A stretch of 64,000 nucleotides of DNA from JABDIY01 sp963803845. GTDB lineage: Bacteria > Actinomycetota > Acidimicrobiia > Acidimicrobiales > SZUA-35. The notes under the pieces are model-generated. The model made no database searches. It was not told the origin of the DNA and saw nothing but the letters and a program-made list of their open reading frames with translations. Positions 49,059-57,712 of the stretch are shown here, in pieces (position 1 is the first letter of the stretch; each line of letters opens with the position of its first letter). The position numbers were made by a program, and so were the translations under genes. The DNA is taken from the NCBI GenBank assembly GCA_963803845.1, contig CAWDNZ010000005.1, positions 496,001 through 560,000 of the forward strand, read 5' to 3'.

Positions 49059-50237
49059 ATGAATCGCCGGCACACCGTTCCATTTGTGACCGTTTTGATT
49101 GTCGCAATGGTCGTTTCGACCTTTCAGCTTTTCGTCATCGCAGTGCTGGCCGCTGAGATCATTGACGAGTTCGGGGTCACCAAGTGGCAAATCGGCATGC
49201 TCGGCGCTGCCAATACTGGGGTTGGGGCTTTGATGGCACCCTGGCTCGGCCGCCTCACCGATCGACTGGGCGCTCGAAACGCAACGGGACTGGTCTTCGC
49301 CACGAGCGGTTTGGGCATGATCGTGACCGCCGCGGCTGGAACCTATGCAATCTTGATCCTCGGGTCGCTCATCAGCGGTGTGCCACAAGGATGGAGCAAC
49401 GCCGCCACCAACAAGCTGATATCGGCCAGGAGCAGTCTCAAGAGCTCGGGTTTGATCACGGGATTCAAGCAGTCGGGCGTGCAGCTTGGCTCCTTTATTG
49501 CGGGTCTCTCCATGCCGGCGATCGCCGTCAATTTCGATTGGCATGTTGGCCTTGTGGGCATTGGCGTCGCCACGATTCTGGCTGCCGGTGCGGCCATGTG
49601 GGTGCTTTTACCAGACCACGTGGTCGCAACCAGTTCTCACACGGCTTCTTCAAGGACACGCCTGCCACCGTTCGTTTTCCAGGTGGCGGTCTATGCCCTG
49701 TTCGTCGGCCTGGCCGCAGGCGGCGTTGGGCGCTTCATTCCCCTCTTCGCCAACGAAAAACTGGGGTTCAGCCTCCAGGGTGCCGGGATCGTGTTCGCCT
49801 TCCAGGGGGCTCTGGGAATTGTGGCTCGGCTGATGTGGGGCCGAGCAACCGAGTCTCGTCTACCGCTACGAGGCTCGCTGCTGGCGATGGCGTTAGGGGG
49901 CGCCGGTGTGTTCGTACTGTTGCTGCTGGCCACCTCGATCGGGGGCTGGATCTTGTGGCCAATAGCGGCGCTCATGGCCTTCACCACCTCGGCGTGGAAC
50001 GTGGTGGCGATGCTGGCGGTCATCCGTAGCGTCCCGGTGGCCGACGCCGGGCGAGCAACCGGCGTGGTAATGATGGCGTTCCTCGGAGGGTTGACGATCT
50101 CGGGCCCGGCGGTGGGCTGGTCGATCGACCGGACTGGAGGGTACTCAGAGGCATGGTGGGGCCTATTGGTACTGGTGCTCATCGGCGCCTTATCAGTGTC
50201 TCGAGAATTCGGGGCGGGGAAATCGACGTTTGGATAG
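49059..50237 (+). CDS. Major facilitator superfamily transporter
   Basis: A 392-residue protein with twelve predicted membrane helices. Between helices 2 and 3 it has the MFS motif A-like GRLTDRLGARNATG (near residue 68), and in the second half GRATESRLPLRGSLLAMALGG at the matching place. The family does not reveal the substrate. Position between a TetR regulator and xsc suggests taurine or related sulfonate uptake, or export of a product, but no motif proves it. The ATG 49059 start gives the first helix immediately. Confidence 0.85.
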   Translation: MNRRHTVPFVTVLIVAMVVSTFQLFVIAVLAAEIIDEFGVTKWQIGMLGAANTGVGALMAPWLGRLTDRLGARNATGLVFATSGLGMIVTAAAGTYAILILGSLISGVPQGWSNAATNKLISARSSLKSSGLITGFKQSGVQLGSFIAGLSMPAIAVNFDWHVGLVGIGVATILAAGAAMWVLLPDHVVATSSHTASSRTRLPPFVFQVAVYALFVGLAAGGVGRFIPLFANEKLGFSLQGAGIVFAFQGALGIVARLMWGRATESRLPLRGSLLAMALGGAGVFVLLLLATSIGGWILWPIAALMAFTTSAWNVVAMLAVIRSVPVADAGRATGVVMMAFLGGLTISGPAVGWSIDRTGGYSEAWWGLLVLVLIGALSVSREFGAGKSTFG

Positions 50238-50255
50238 ACGCCGAAGCGGCTGGGT

Positions 50256-50272
50256 TATAGGGTCTAACACAT
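50256..50272 (+). promoter_or_regulatory. Probable leaderless promoter and element at xsc
   Basis: TATAGG at 50256-50261 is a -10-like hexamer ten bases before the xsc ATG (50271), so the message would have little or no leader. The TCTAACACAT element (50263-50272), shared with the tetR upstream region, overlaps the start, within GGTC-taacacat-GACC. A good -35 at the usual spacing is not seen. Confidence 0.35.
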
Positions 50273-52037
50273 GACCCGTATGACCCCCAGTGAAGCGTTC
50301 GTAGAGACCCTCGTAGCCAACGGCGTAACCGAGATGTTTGGCATCATGGGTTCGGCATTCATGGATGCGATGGACATCTTCGCCCCGGCCGGGATCCGCC
50401 TCATCCCCGTGGTCCACGAACAGGGCGCTGCCCACATGGCCGACGGCTACGCACGAGTCTCTGGCCGTCACGGCGTGGTGATCGGTCAGAACGGCCCCGG
50501 TATCTCCAACTGCGTCACGGCCATTGCCGCCGCTTTCTGGGCCCACTCTCCGGTGGTCATCATCACCCCCCAAACCGGCTCCATGGGTCTAGGGCTCGGC
50601 GGTTTCCAGGAAGCCAATCAGCTGCCAATGTTCGAAGAGTTCACCAAGTATCAAGGCCAGGTAGACAACGAAAAGCGGATGGCCGAAATTACGGCTCGCT
50701 GTTTCGACCGGGCCATGAGCGAGATGGGCCCCACCCAGCTCAACATTCCCCGCGATCGTTTCTATGGCGACATCGACGTGGAGATCCCCGAGCCGATGCG
50801 GGTGGATCGCGGCCCCGGCGGCAACAAGACCCTCGACCAGGCTGCAGAGTTGCTGGCCAATGCGCAGTTCCCTGTGCTGCTCAGTGGCGGCGGCGTGGTG
50901 CAGGGTGATGCCATGGCCGAAACCATCGCACTGGCCGAACGGCTCGGCTGTCCGGTGGCCAACACCTACCTCCACAACGACTCTTTCCCCGCCTCCCACC
51001 CCCAGTGGACCGGCCCCCTCGGCTACCAGGGGTCCAAAGCCGCAATGAAGCTGATCAACAAAGCCGACGTTGTACTGGCTCTTGGCACCCGCCTCGGCCC
51101 GTTCGGCACCCTGCCCCAGCACGACATGGACTACTGGCCCAAGGACGCCAAGATCATTCAAGTGGATGCCGACCACAAGATGCTCGGCCTCGTGAAGAAG
51201 ATCTCTGTCGGCATCAACGGCGACGCCGCCCAGACGGCGACGGCACTGCTGGAGCGCCTCGAAGGCCGGGAGCTAGCCTGCGACGCCAACCGCGACGAAC
51301 GCATGGCCACAACCCAGGCGGAGAAGGATGCTTGGGAAGCCGAACTCGACGGCTGGATCCACGAAAAGGATGACTTCTCGCTCGAGGCGATCGCCGAAGC
51401 CGAGGAAATGCCCGGTGACTGGCTGCATCCCCGTCAGGTACTGCGTGAACTGGAGAAGGCGATGCCGGCCCGGGTCATGGTCTCCACCGATATCGGCAAC
51501 ATCAACTCGGTTTCCAACAGCTACCTGCGGTTCGAGGAGCCCCGCAGTTTCTTCGCCGCCATGAGTTGGGGGAACTGTGGTTACGCACTGCCAACGATCA
51601 TCGGTGCCAAGGCGGCCGCCATGGATCGGCCGGCCGTTTCCTATGCCGGTGATGGCGCCTGGGCTATGAGCATGACCGAAATCATGACCGCCGTACGCCA
51701 CAACATCCCCGTCACCTCCGTGGTGTTCCACAACCGCCAGTGGGGGGCGGAGAAAAAGAACCAGGTGGACTTCTATGGCCGTCGCTTCGTTGCCGGTGAG
51801 TTGGATGGTGGCGAGAACTACGCAGAGATCGCCAAGGCCATGGGCGCCGAGGGCGTCCGGGTAGACAAGATCGACAACGTGGGCGCCGCTCTGACCGATG
51901 CGATCAATGCACAGATGAACGAGGGCAAGACCACGGTGATCGAGATCATGTGCACGCAGGAGCTGGGTGATCCCTTCCGCAAAGACGCTCTCTCCACACC
52001 GGTCCGTCACCTGGACAAATACAAGGACTATGTATAG
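50271..52037 (+). CDS. xsc: Sulfoacetaldehyde acetyltransferase
   Basis: Thiamine-diphosphate enzyme converting sulfoacetaldehyde plus phosphate to acetyl phosphate and sulfite, the desulfonation step in taurine breakdown. The 588-residue protein follows the Xsc family closely: VTEMFGIMGSAFMDAMDIF and PVVHEQGAAHMADGYARVSG (with the catalytic Glu), GLGLGGFQEANQLPMFEEFT, and the ThDP motif SYAGDGAWAMSMTEI...FHNRQWGAEKKNQ near 460-490. These Xsc-specific stretches separate it from acetolactate synthases. pta and tpa, which complete the route, lie just beyond on the opposite strand. Confidence 0.93.
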   Translation: MTRMTPSEAFVETLVANGVTEMFGIMGSAFMDAMDIFAPAGIRLIPVVHEQGAAHMADGYARVSGRHGVVIGQNGPGISNCVTAIAAAFWAHSPVVIITPQTGSMGLGLGGFQEANQLPMFEEFTKYQGQVDNEKRMAEITARCFDRAMSEMGPTQLNIPRDRFYGDIDVEIPEPMRVDRGPGGNKTLDQAAELLANAQFPVLLSGGGVVQGDAMAETIALAERLGCPVANTYLHNDSFPASHPQWTGPLGYQGSKAAMKLINKADVVLALGTRLGPFGTLPQHDMDYWPKDAKIIQVDADHKMLGLVKKISVGINGDAAQTATALLERLEGRELACDANRDERMATTQAEKDAWEAELDGWIHEKDDFSLEAIAEAEEMPGDWLHPRQVLRELEKAMPARVMVSTDIGNINSVSNSYLRFEEPRSFFAAMSWGNCGYALPTIIGAKAAAMDRPAVSYAGDGAWAMSMTEIMTAVRHNIPVTSVVFHNRQWGAEKKNQVDFYGRRFVAGELDGGENYAEIAKAMGAEGVRVDKIDNVGAALTDAINAQMNEGKTTVIEIMCTQELGDPFRKDALSTPVRHLDKYKDYV

Positions 52038-52041
52038 GCGG

Positions 52042-52193
52042 TCGCGCAATCGTGACACCCACATGGCCTGCCGGCCTGAGGCGAGGGCGTTGCTGCCGCC
52101 GCGCTCGGAGGCTACATCCCGATTGTTGTTTGGCCCGGAGGCGGCGCCTCCGTGGCGATGGAACGGCTGCCGGAGGCGACAAGCACAAGCTTC
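52042..52193. repeat. Mosaic dispersed repeat, copy B (after xsc)
   Basis: This convergent interval between xsc and pta carries the same modules as 14740-14926: 52132-52167 (identical over 36 bases to the reverse complement of 14770-14805), 52172-52193 and 52042-52062 in direct orientation, and 52064-52080 and 52081-52092 inverted. The palindromic module contains the GGAGGCG/CGCCTCC hairpin and could double as an RNA end structure. Confidence 0.75.
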
Positions 52194-52201
52194 CGCCACA
52201 C

Positions 52202-53122
52202 CTAGTGACTCCCAGAAGGGACCTTGTGAAGCTGTTCCCCAGCTACGCCTAGTGCGGCGATAACGGCCACGTTGACGATGTCCTCGGTGGAGCAGCCGCG
52301 TGAGAGGTCGTGCATGACGCCGTTCAGACCCTGGAGGAGCGGGCCGTAGGCTTGTGCTCCGCCCAGGCGTTCGGTGATCTTGTAGGCGATGTTGCCGCTG
52401 TCGAGATCGGGGAAGACGAAGACGTTGGCCCGACCAGCGACACTGGAGCCGGGCGCCTTCCTTGCGGCGACCTCCGGAACCCATGCGGTATCGAACTGAA
52501 GCTCGCCATCGAGCACAAGCTCTGGTCGAAGTGACCTTGCGATCGATGTGGCTTCGCGAACCTTTTGGACCCGGGGATGTTCGGCGCTTCCGTTGGTGGA
52601 GTAGCTCAGCATCGCCACCCGGGGCTCGATGGCAGCCAGCTGAGCGAAGGTCTGAGCCGACGAGATGGCGACAGCAGCTAGCTGCTCAGCTGTCGGATCG
52701 GGCAGAACTCCGCAGTCTCCGTAAACGATTGGTGTTCCATCAGGTAGCACGAAGAAGAAGCAGCTGCTGACCGCAGCAACGTCAACGGCTGCGCCAAACA
52801 CCCGTAAACCGGTGCGAATCACATCAGCGGTTGGACGCGTGGCACCAGCGACACATGCGTCGGCCTCGCCCACCAGGACCATCAGCGCGGCGATTGCCAG
52901 CGGATCATTGAGATCGACGGGTTTCCGTAAACCTTGGGCTGCTTCAATTATCGCCGGGGAGCAAGAGCCCGCACCTGACTCGATCACGAATGCGTCCGCC
53001 AAGCCTCGTTCCTGCAGCTGGCGCGCTGCTTCATGGGCCCGCTGGTCGTTCGAATCAGCCAGTGCTATCCGTCGTGGTCGAGACGCAGCACGTTCATGCC
53101 AGCTGTGGAGAGTGGTGCTCAA
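52202..53122 (-). CDS. pta: Phosphate acetyltransferase
   Basis: Turns acetyl phosphate, the Xsc product, into acetyl-CoA. The 306-residue single-domain PTA contains ADACVAGATRPTADVIRTGLR near residue 95, MLSYSTNGSAEHPRVQKVREA near 180 and the C-terminal NVFVFPDLDSGNIAYKI...RLGGAQAYGPLLQGLNGVMHDLSRG. It lacks the regulatory N-terminal domain of the large enterobacterial form. Its start overlaps the stop of tpa in ATGA, so the two are translated together. Confidence 0.93.
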   Translation of the reverse strand: MSTTLHSWHERAASRPRRIALADSNDQRAHEAARQLQERGLADAFVIESGAGSCSPAIIEAAQGLRKPVDLNDPLAIAALMVLVGEADACVAGATRPTADVIRTGLRVFGAAVDVAAVSSCFFFVLPDGTPIVYGDCGVLPDPTAEQLAAVAISSAQTFAQLAAIEPRVAMLSYSTNGSAEHPRVQKVREATSIARSLRPELVLDGELQFDTAWVPEVAARKAPGSSVAGRANVFVFPDLDSGNIAYKITERLGGAQAYGPLLQGLNGVMHDLSRGCSTEDIVNVAVIAALGVAGEQLHKVPSGSH

Positions 53123-54570
53123 TGCCTTATCACGGGATCAGCACAGACGTGAGCAGCCGGATGAGAAGGTGCTGGATTCTTGGCGATCCATTTACTGGTG
53201 CTGGCAAGAATGGTGTCGAGACGGATTTGGATGTCATCCAGAACGAGGTCGTCGGCTACGAGCGGCGGCGAGGTCACCAGCATGGTGGCGCCTCGATCAT
53301 CGGGTCGAATGAGAAGTCCGGCGTCTCGGACCATGCCGGCCAGCCCGCCACCCTGGAGTCCGGCTCGCTGGGCGTCGGAAAGTTGGGTGCCTGTCTCGGA
53401 GTCGGCCACCAGTTCCAGCGCATAGAAGTAGCCGAGGCCCCGCACCTCGCTGAGGCAGTTGTGCTTCGCCAACAGTTCATCCATCCGACGCCGGAAACCG
53501 TCTTCGTTATCCAGCACATGTTGCATGATCCCCTCGGAGCGCATGGCGGAGATATTTGCAACTGCGACGGCCGTGGCAACGGGGTGACCACCGAAGGTAG
53601 CGCCGTGCATATACGTGCCCATTGGGGACTCCCACACCGACTCCACCAGCGGATTCCGTGCGATGAATCCTCCAAGGGGCTGATAGGCACTGGTTACGCC
53701 TTTGGCAAAGGTAATGATGTCCGGCACAACGTTGAAGCGCTCGCTGGCAAAGAAATGGCCAAAGCGTCCGAAGGCGCAGATTACTTCGTCGGCGATCAGA
53801 AGGACGCCGTACTTGTCGGCGATGCGGCGAAGTTCGGGCCAGTAGCCATCGGGTGGCACCAGACCGCCTCGGCCGTTTTGAACCGGCTCGCAAATAATCG
53901 CCGAGACCGTCTCAGGCCCTTCGGCCAAGATCATCTCTTCGAATGCTGCGGCCGATGCCAGAACGTCTGGCGTGTCGCCGTAGGTGTTGCGGACATGGCG
54001 GGTGCCGGTCCACAGCATCGGCTCGAATGGAGTCTTGAACTTTGGCACTCCCGTGATGGACAGCCCGCCGAGGGTGGTGCCGTGATAGGACCACTCCCGG
54101 GAGATCACTTTGAATCGCTCGTCGTCGCCATTGCTGAGGTGGTAGCTGCGGGCGAACTTCACCGCTGACTCCACCGCTTCGGAGCCCGAGTTCACGAAGA
54201 ATACCTCTTCGAGATCACCGGGTGCTTCAGCGGCGATCATGGTGGCGGCTTCGATGGCAGGGGGGTTCCCCCATCCCCAGGTGGGATAGAACGGCAGTTG
54301 GGCCATCTGTTCGGCGGCGGCCTGTACGAGGTCCATCCGGCCGTGGCCAAGGTTGGTGCAGAAAAGCCCGGCCAGTCCGTCGAGGTACTTGCGGCCGTCG
54401 GTGTCGTACACGTAGCAGCCTTCGCCCCGTTCGATGACACCCATGCTCTGGTGCTTCCATGCTGCGCCCTTGGTGAAGTGGGGCATCAGGTGCTTCTGCG
54501 CGTTGCTGCGGTGCTGTTGCGTCTTGGCTTGCCGAGACCGTTCCGATTCGGCGTTTTCGATCACGGTCAT
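53119..54570 (-). CDS. tpa: Taurine-pyruvate aminotransferase
   Basis: PLP aminotransferase moving the amino group of taurine to pyruvate, giving sulfoacetaldehyde and alanine. The 483-residue protein has VFFVNSGSEAVESAVKFAR near residue 120, LLIADEVICAFGRFGHFF near 260, and the PLP Lys in DIITFAKGVTSAYQPLGGF near 295. Class III aminotransferases are broad, so the assignment leans on the context with xsc and pta and on Tpa-like features such as the N-terminal QKHLMPHFTKGAAWK. ATG 54570 follows GGAGG; a GTG at 54579 is less likely. Dyad GACAC-n8-GTGTC lies at 54607-54624 upstream. Confidence 0.85.
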   Translation of the reverse strand: MTVIENAESERSRQAKTQQHRSNAQKHLMPHFTKGAAWKHQSMGVIERGEGCYVYDTDGRKYLDGLAGLFCTNLGHGRMDLVQAAAEQMAQLPFYPTWGWGNPPAIEAATMIAAEAPGDLEEVFFVNSGSEAVESAVKFARSYHLSNGDDERFKVISREWSYHGTTLGGLSITGVPKFKTPFEPMLWTGTRHVRNTYGDTPDVLASAAAFEEMILAEGPETVSAIICEPVQNGRGGLVPPDGYWPELRRIADKYGVLLIADEVICAFGRFGHFFASERFNVVPDIITFAKGVTSAYQPLGGFIARNPLVESVWESPMGTYMHGATFGGHPVATAVAVANISAMRSEGIMQHVLDNEDGFRRRMDELLAKHNCLSEVRGLGYFYALELVADSETGTQLSDAQRAGLQGGGLAGMVRDAGLLIRPDDRGATMLVTSPPLVADDLVLDDIQIRLDTILASTSKWIAKNPAPSHPAAHVCADPVIRH

Positions 54571-54606
54571 GGTGAGCACCTCCAGAAGGCGAACGCTGTG
54601 CCAGAC

Positions 54607-54624
54607 GACACAACTGTTAGTGTC
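54607..54624. promoter_or_regulatory. Dyad upstream of tpa-pta
   Basis: GACAC-aactgtta-GTGTC, a perfect five-base dyad with eight-base spacer, 37 bases before the tpa start. A candidate operator for the taurine regulator. It contains TGTTAG, which also occurs in the complement of the xsc/tetR element. Confidence 0.35.
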
Positions 54625-54706
54625 TCTAGCTTAAACGCTTGAGCCTCTAACTGTCCACGAAAACGGAGTGGGAATATGCGAAAGAGCGTTCCGGGAACCT
54701 GCGGCG

Positions 54707-55482
54707 TCAATCCGCGGGCCAGGTGGGGCTGGTTGTGACCGTCCCGCCTCGCTCCACGATCAGGCAGGCGGTCGAGCGGTCTCGAGAAATGAGCTCCAAC
54801 CCGTCCTCCACCGAAAGGACGGTCAGAGCTGTTGCCAGCACGTCAGCAGTCATGGCATCGGTGGCGATCACGCTGGCCGAGGTGATGTGGTTGACCGGGT
54901 GACCGGTTCGCGGATCGGTGACATGGGTTCCACGCCGGGCGATGCCGCTGGTGGCGAGACCTTGGTTACTGATGCTGACCTGCCGGAACGGTGCCACATT
55001 GTCGTAGGGCCGGTCCGGATGTTCGATGCCCACCGTTGCCGACCCAGCCCCAAGGTGGCGGATATCCCCACCCCCACTGATGATCACTCTCTTAGCGGTA
55101 CGGATTGCTTGATGGGAAGCTCGATCTACGATTAAACCCTTGGCGATCGCATTTAGGTTAAGTAGACCGTCGACGTAGGGATCGAATGCCCCTGCGGTAG
55201 CGTCTCGCCAGTGTTCGGCCTTGTTGAGAACGGTCTGCAAATCAGGTGGCGCAACGCCTATCAGATTTGCTCGAAGTTTGAAGATGGCACTTTCCGGATC
55301 GAAGATGTTGAACGTCTTCGATTCTGTGATGAGAGTGCGAAGCGCTCGTCGCCGGGCGAGTCGGAGAGCCGGGGACCACGGCCCCTCCAGTTGGATTTCA
55401 ACAGTTGTTCCGAGCAGATCGTGGTGGATGGAGGACAGCCGGGCGATCTACAGACAGTAGGTTCACCAAAGGCGCGCTGCAT
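54707..55482 (-). CDS. FAD:protein FMN transferase (ApbE-like), frameshifted near its start
   Basis: The long C-terminal frame (54707 to about 55438) reads LSSIHHDLLGTTVEIQLEG, FNIFDPESAIFKLR, DLQTVLNKAEHWRDATAGAFDPYVDGLLNLNAIAKGLIVD, SGGGDIRHLG and the ATDAMTADVLATAL end: an ApbE flavin transferase. It has no ATG, GTG or TTG start in that frame, because TAG at 55448-55450 precedes it. A different frame starts at ATG 55482 (MQRAFGEPTVCRSP). One extra base in the run at 55441-55443 joins them as MQRAFGEPTVCRSPRLSSIHHDL..., giving about 258 residues. The short length suggests a cytoplasmic or leaderless form. A CTG start is the other explanation. Next to DUF2271 and PepSY genes, its usual partners. 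Confidence 0.75.
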
Positions 55483-55524
55483 ATCTTTCAGGTTGTGTTC
55501 AACTCAAACGGTGAGGATGGCGGA

Positions 55525-56247
55525 ATGACAGATCCCCGATACCCGGCGGTGTCGCGTCGCGCCCTATTGAAAGGGTCGCTTGGACTCGGCGCCGTCGTGT
55601 TGATTCCCGGCCTCGGTTGTGGCGGTGGTGACGAAGAAACATTCGCGGGGGCCTCTGTCACAAGCCCCCCAACAACAGCCGAGACAACGACCCAAGCGCC
55701 GCCGAGCGAAGCGCCTTCCTCAACCGCCTCGGAGACCTCGGCTGCCCCCGAAACGACTTTGGCTGCTTCTGGAGGCACTGCTCTGCCGGCTAGTGGCGTG
55801 ATGGAGATTACCTTCACGTATTCCCAGGCGGCGGGCGGTAAGAACGAGCCGCCCTACATCGCCACCTGGATCGAGGACGCCGACGGCGAGCTGGTGAACA
55901 CGGTGGCCCTCTGGTACGAACAGAGTCAGAAAGGCCCGAAGTGGCTGAAGGACCTGCGCCGTTGGAACACCGTTGATGAAGATCGCATTCAAGCCGGAGG
56001 GTCAGATGTACTGGACGTTGTCTCGTCGGCCACACGCCTGCCGGGTGCTTACACCTTGGCTTGGGATGGCAGCGCTATCGACGGCGGAGCGGCTCCAGTG
56101 GGCGATTATTTCGTTTGCATCGAAGCCGTCCGGGAGCGCGGGCCGTACAGCTTGATCCGTCAAGCGGTCACGCTGGATGGTGCGCCGATTTCGCTTTCGC
56201 TCGCTGATGAAGGCGAATTGGTTGCGGCCTCGGTAACGATTCCATGA
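55525..56247 (+). CDS. Tat-exported lipoprotein with DUF2271 domain
   Basis: A 240-residue protein. The N-terminus has a twin-arginine signal (SRRALLKGSLGLGAVVLIPGLGCGGG) that also carries a lipobox ending at Cys (GLGC), so it is predicted to be exported folded and lipidated. A Thr/Pro/Ser-rich linker (about 42-90) follows. The domain VMEITFTYSQAAGGKNEPPYIATWIEDADGELV...LPGAYTLAWDG is DUF2271, whose genes often sit with PepSY and ApbE genes. GAGGA precedes ATG 55525. Overlaps the next gene by four bases. Confidence 0.75.
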   Translation: MTDPRYPAVSRRALLKGSLGLGAVVLIPGLGCGGGDEETFAGASVTSPPTTAETTTQAPPSEAPSSTASETSAAPETTLAASGGTALPASGVMEITFTYSQAAGGKNEPPYIATWIEDADGELVNTVALWYEQSQKGPKWLKDLRRWNTVDEDRIQAGGSDVLDVVSSATRLPGAYTLAWDGSAIDGGAAPVGDYFVCIEAVRERGPYSLIRQAVTLDGAPISLSLADEGELVAASVTIP

Positions 56248-56951
56248 CCACGGTTCCCACCGGTCCTCCGAGGGTCGATGAGGTGATGGCTCCAACCGGT
56301 ACCGAGGAACGCCTCCAGAAGCTCCTGGACCGGCAGGGCGAAAACGGTGGCTCGCCACGGCGCACACCGAAACAAACGACCAACAACTGGTCTCGTTGGC
56401 TTCACGTCTACACGAGCATGATCAGTTTTGTGATCGTGATCTTCTTTGGCCTCACGGGGATCACACTCAACCACCCAACCTGGACCTTCGGCTCAGAGGT
56501 GGTTCGAAGCGATGCGTCGGGTCAACTCCCGGACAATGTTTTCGACGCCGATGGCGATGTGGAGTTTCTGATGGTGAGCGAGTTCCTGCGCGAAAGCGGA
56601 GGGGTGAAGGGCGACGTCAAGGGTTTCTCGACCGAAGGGACCGAGGGGTCGATCACCTATAAATCGCCGGGCTATTCAGCTCAGGCGGTGTTCGACACCG
56701 AAACCGGAGCATACGAGCTGGCAACCGAACAGCAGGGGTGGCTGGCGATCATGAATGAGCTGCACAAGGGGCGTGATGCCAACAGCCCGTGGCGATGGAC
56801 CATAGACATCTCCGGGGCCGTGCTGGTGATCGTGGGCGTCAGCGGTCTGGTCATTCAGTTTGTGATGCGGAAGCGCCGAACCAAGGCATTGATCTCGGTA
56901 GCGGTGGGTGGCCTCGTCACGCTTGGCCTGGCCTGGTGGGCCCTTCTCTAG
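56244..56951 (+). CDS. PepSY-associated transmembrane protein
   Basis: A 235-residue protein with a helix at about 50-72 (WLHVYTSMISFVIVIFFGLTGITL), a periplasmic PepSY-like domain with LREH-type helices, LHKGRDANSPWRWTIDISG at about 172-190, and two more helices to the C-terminus. The layout (LHVYTS helix, PepSY, WRW-like second helix) matches the PepSY_TM family, which in other bacteria carries electrons or is linked to iron uptake. The adjacent ApbE enzyme and DUF2271 lipoprotein complete a flavin-type envelope redox module. No clear flavinylation motif (S/T-G-A-T) was seen in it. Confidence 0.75.
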   Translation: MTTVPTGPPRVDEVMAPTGTEERLQKLLDRQGENGGSPRRTPKQTTNNWSRWLHVYTSMISFVIVIFFGLTGITLNHPTWTFGSEVVRSDASGQLPDNVFDADGDVEFLMVSEFLRESGGVKGDVKGFSTEGTEGSITYKSPGYSAQAVFDTETGAYELATEQQGWLAIMNELHKGRDANSPWRWTIDISGAVLVIVGVSGLVIQFVMRKRRTKALISVAVGGLVTLGLAWWALL

Positions 56952-56953
56952 TC

Positions 56954-56999
56954 ATGTGGCCGCTGCAAACTTCGGTGTGAGCGGATGTGGCCGCTGCAA
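56954..56999. repeat. Direct repeat ATGTGGCCGCTGCAA
   Basis: Fifteen identical bases at 56954-56968 and 56985-56999, start-to-start distance 31, about three helical turns. They lie in the 142-base gap after the PepSY gene, just before a convergent gene. The rest of the gap shows nothing else. Confidence 0.6.
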
Positions 57000-57093
57000 G
57001 GTTTGGAAATCGAACGCTCAAGCGGCCAGGTCTGGGACAACCGAAGCTTCCGGCTGCCAGGATGCAGCCAACGGCTCGATCTGCAGCGCTCAA

Positions 57094-57630
57094 TCAGATG
57101 GTGGCCCGCGTGTTCGAACCAACGTATTGAGCCAGCGATGCTGCGAAGTGCTCGGCTGGTTTGGGTTGGGCAATGAGCGAGGTGAAGGTCAGCGGGCCGT
57201 GCACACTGCTGTTCAGAATGATCGAGTAGGCGCCCTTTTCGTGCGGCACGGTGGTGTAGCTGAACGACCCGATTGGAAGCTCCACCAGCATCTCTTTCAC
57301 ACTACGGTTCAGGATCAGGAGTCGTCTGGGCGTCAACGCCATCATGAAGCCGTTCTTCGACACGGGGCTTTCCGCCATGCTGTTTCCGGTCTGGATCGCA
57401 ATCTGGGCGGCTCGAGCCTTCGCGGCCTTCCTGGCGAAGCCGGTACCGATGAGTGCTCCCAGTGCTCCGAAGCTCATCCAGATGGTACTGAGCTGCGGGC
57501 TTGTCACGTCAACGAAGTTGCCAGCCGAGACCAGATCCTCGCCGGGCTGGAGCACCTCGGGATGGCGTTTGATGATCTTCTTGTTCGTCTTGGAGACGAG
57601 TGAGGGAGTCTTCGCTGAATCGCTGAGCAT
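57094..57630 (-). CDS. Uncharacterised protein with PH-like end
   Basis: A 178-residue protein starting MLSDSAKTPSLVSKTNKKIIKRHPEVLQPGEDLV. A central segment (TIWMSFGALGALIGTGFARKAAKARAA) is hydrophobic enough for a short helix or hairpin, and the C-terminal NGFMMALTPRRLLILNRSVKEMLVELP...GPLTFTSLIAQPKPAEHFAASLAQYVG has the strand pattern of a PH-like domain. No family recognised. ATG 57630 is the chosen start; an open frame reaches 57744. Confidence 0.55.
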   Translation of the reverse strand: MLSDSAKTPSLVSKTNKKIIKRHPEVLQPGEDLVSAGNFVDVTSPQLSTIWMSFGALGALIGTGFARKAAKARAAQIAIQTGNSMAESPVSKNGFMMALTPRRLLILNRSVKEMLVELPIGSFSYTTVPHEKGAYSIILNSSVHGPLTFTSLIAQPKPAEHFAASLAQYVGSNTRATI

Positions 57631-57712
57631 ACGTGCTTTTCGACAACCGTGAGCACGACCTTGAATCGGGCGTAGCCGCGAATTATTGCACGGCATCACC
57701 GAGTTCTGGCCT

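Noticed and set aside
51273..52484. 403-residue minus-strand ORF over xsc and pta
   Set aside because: Shadow of xsc and an alternate frame of pta.
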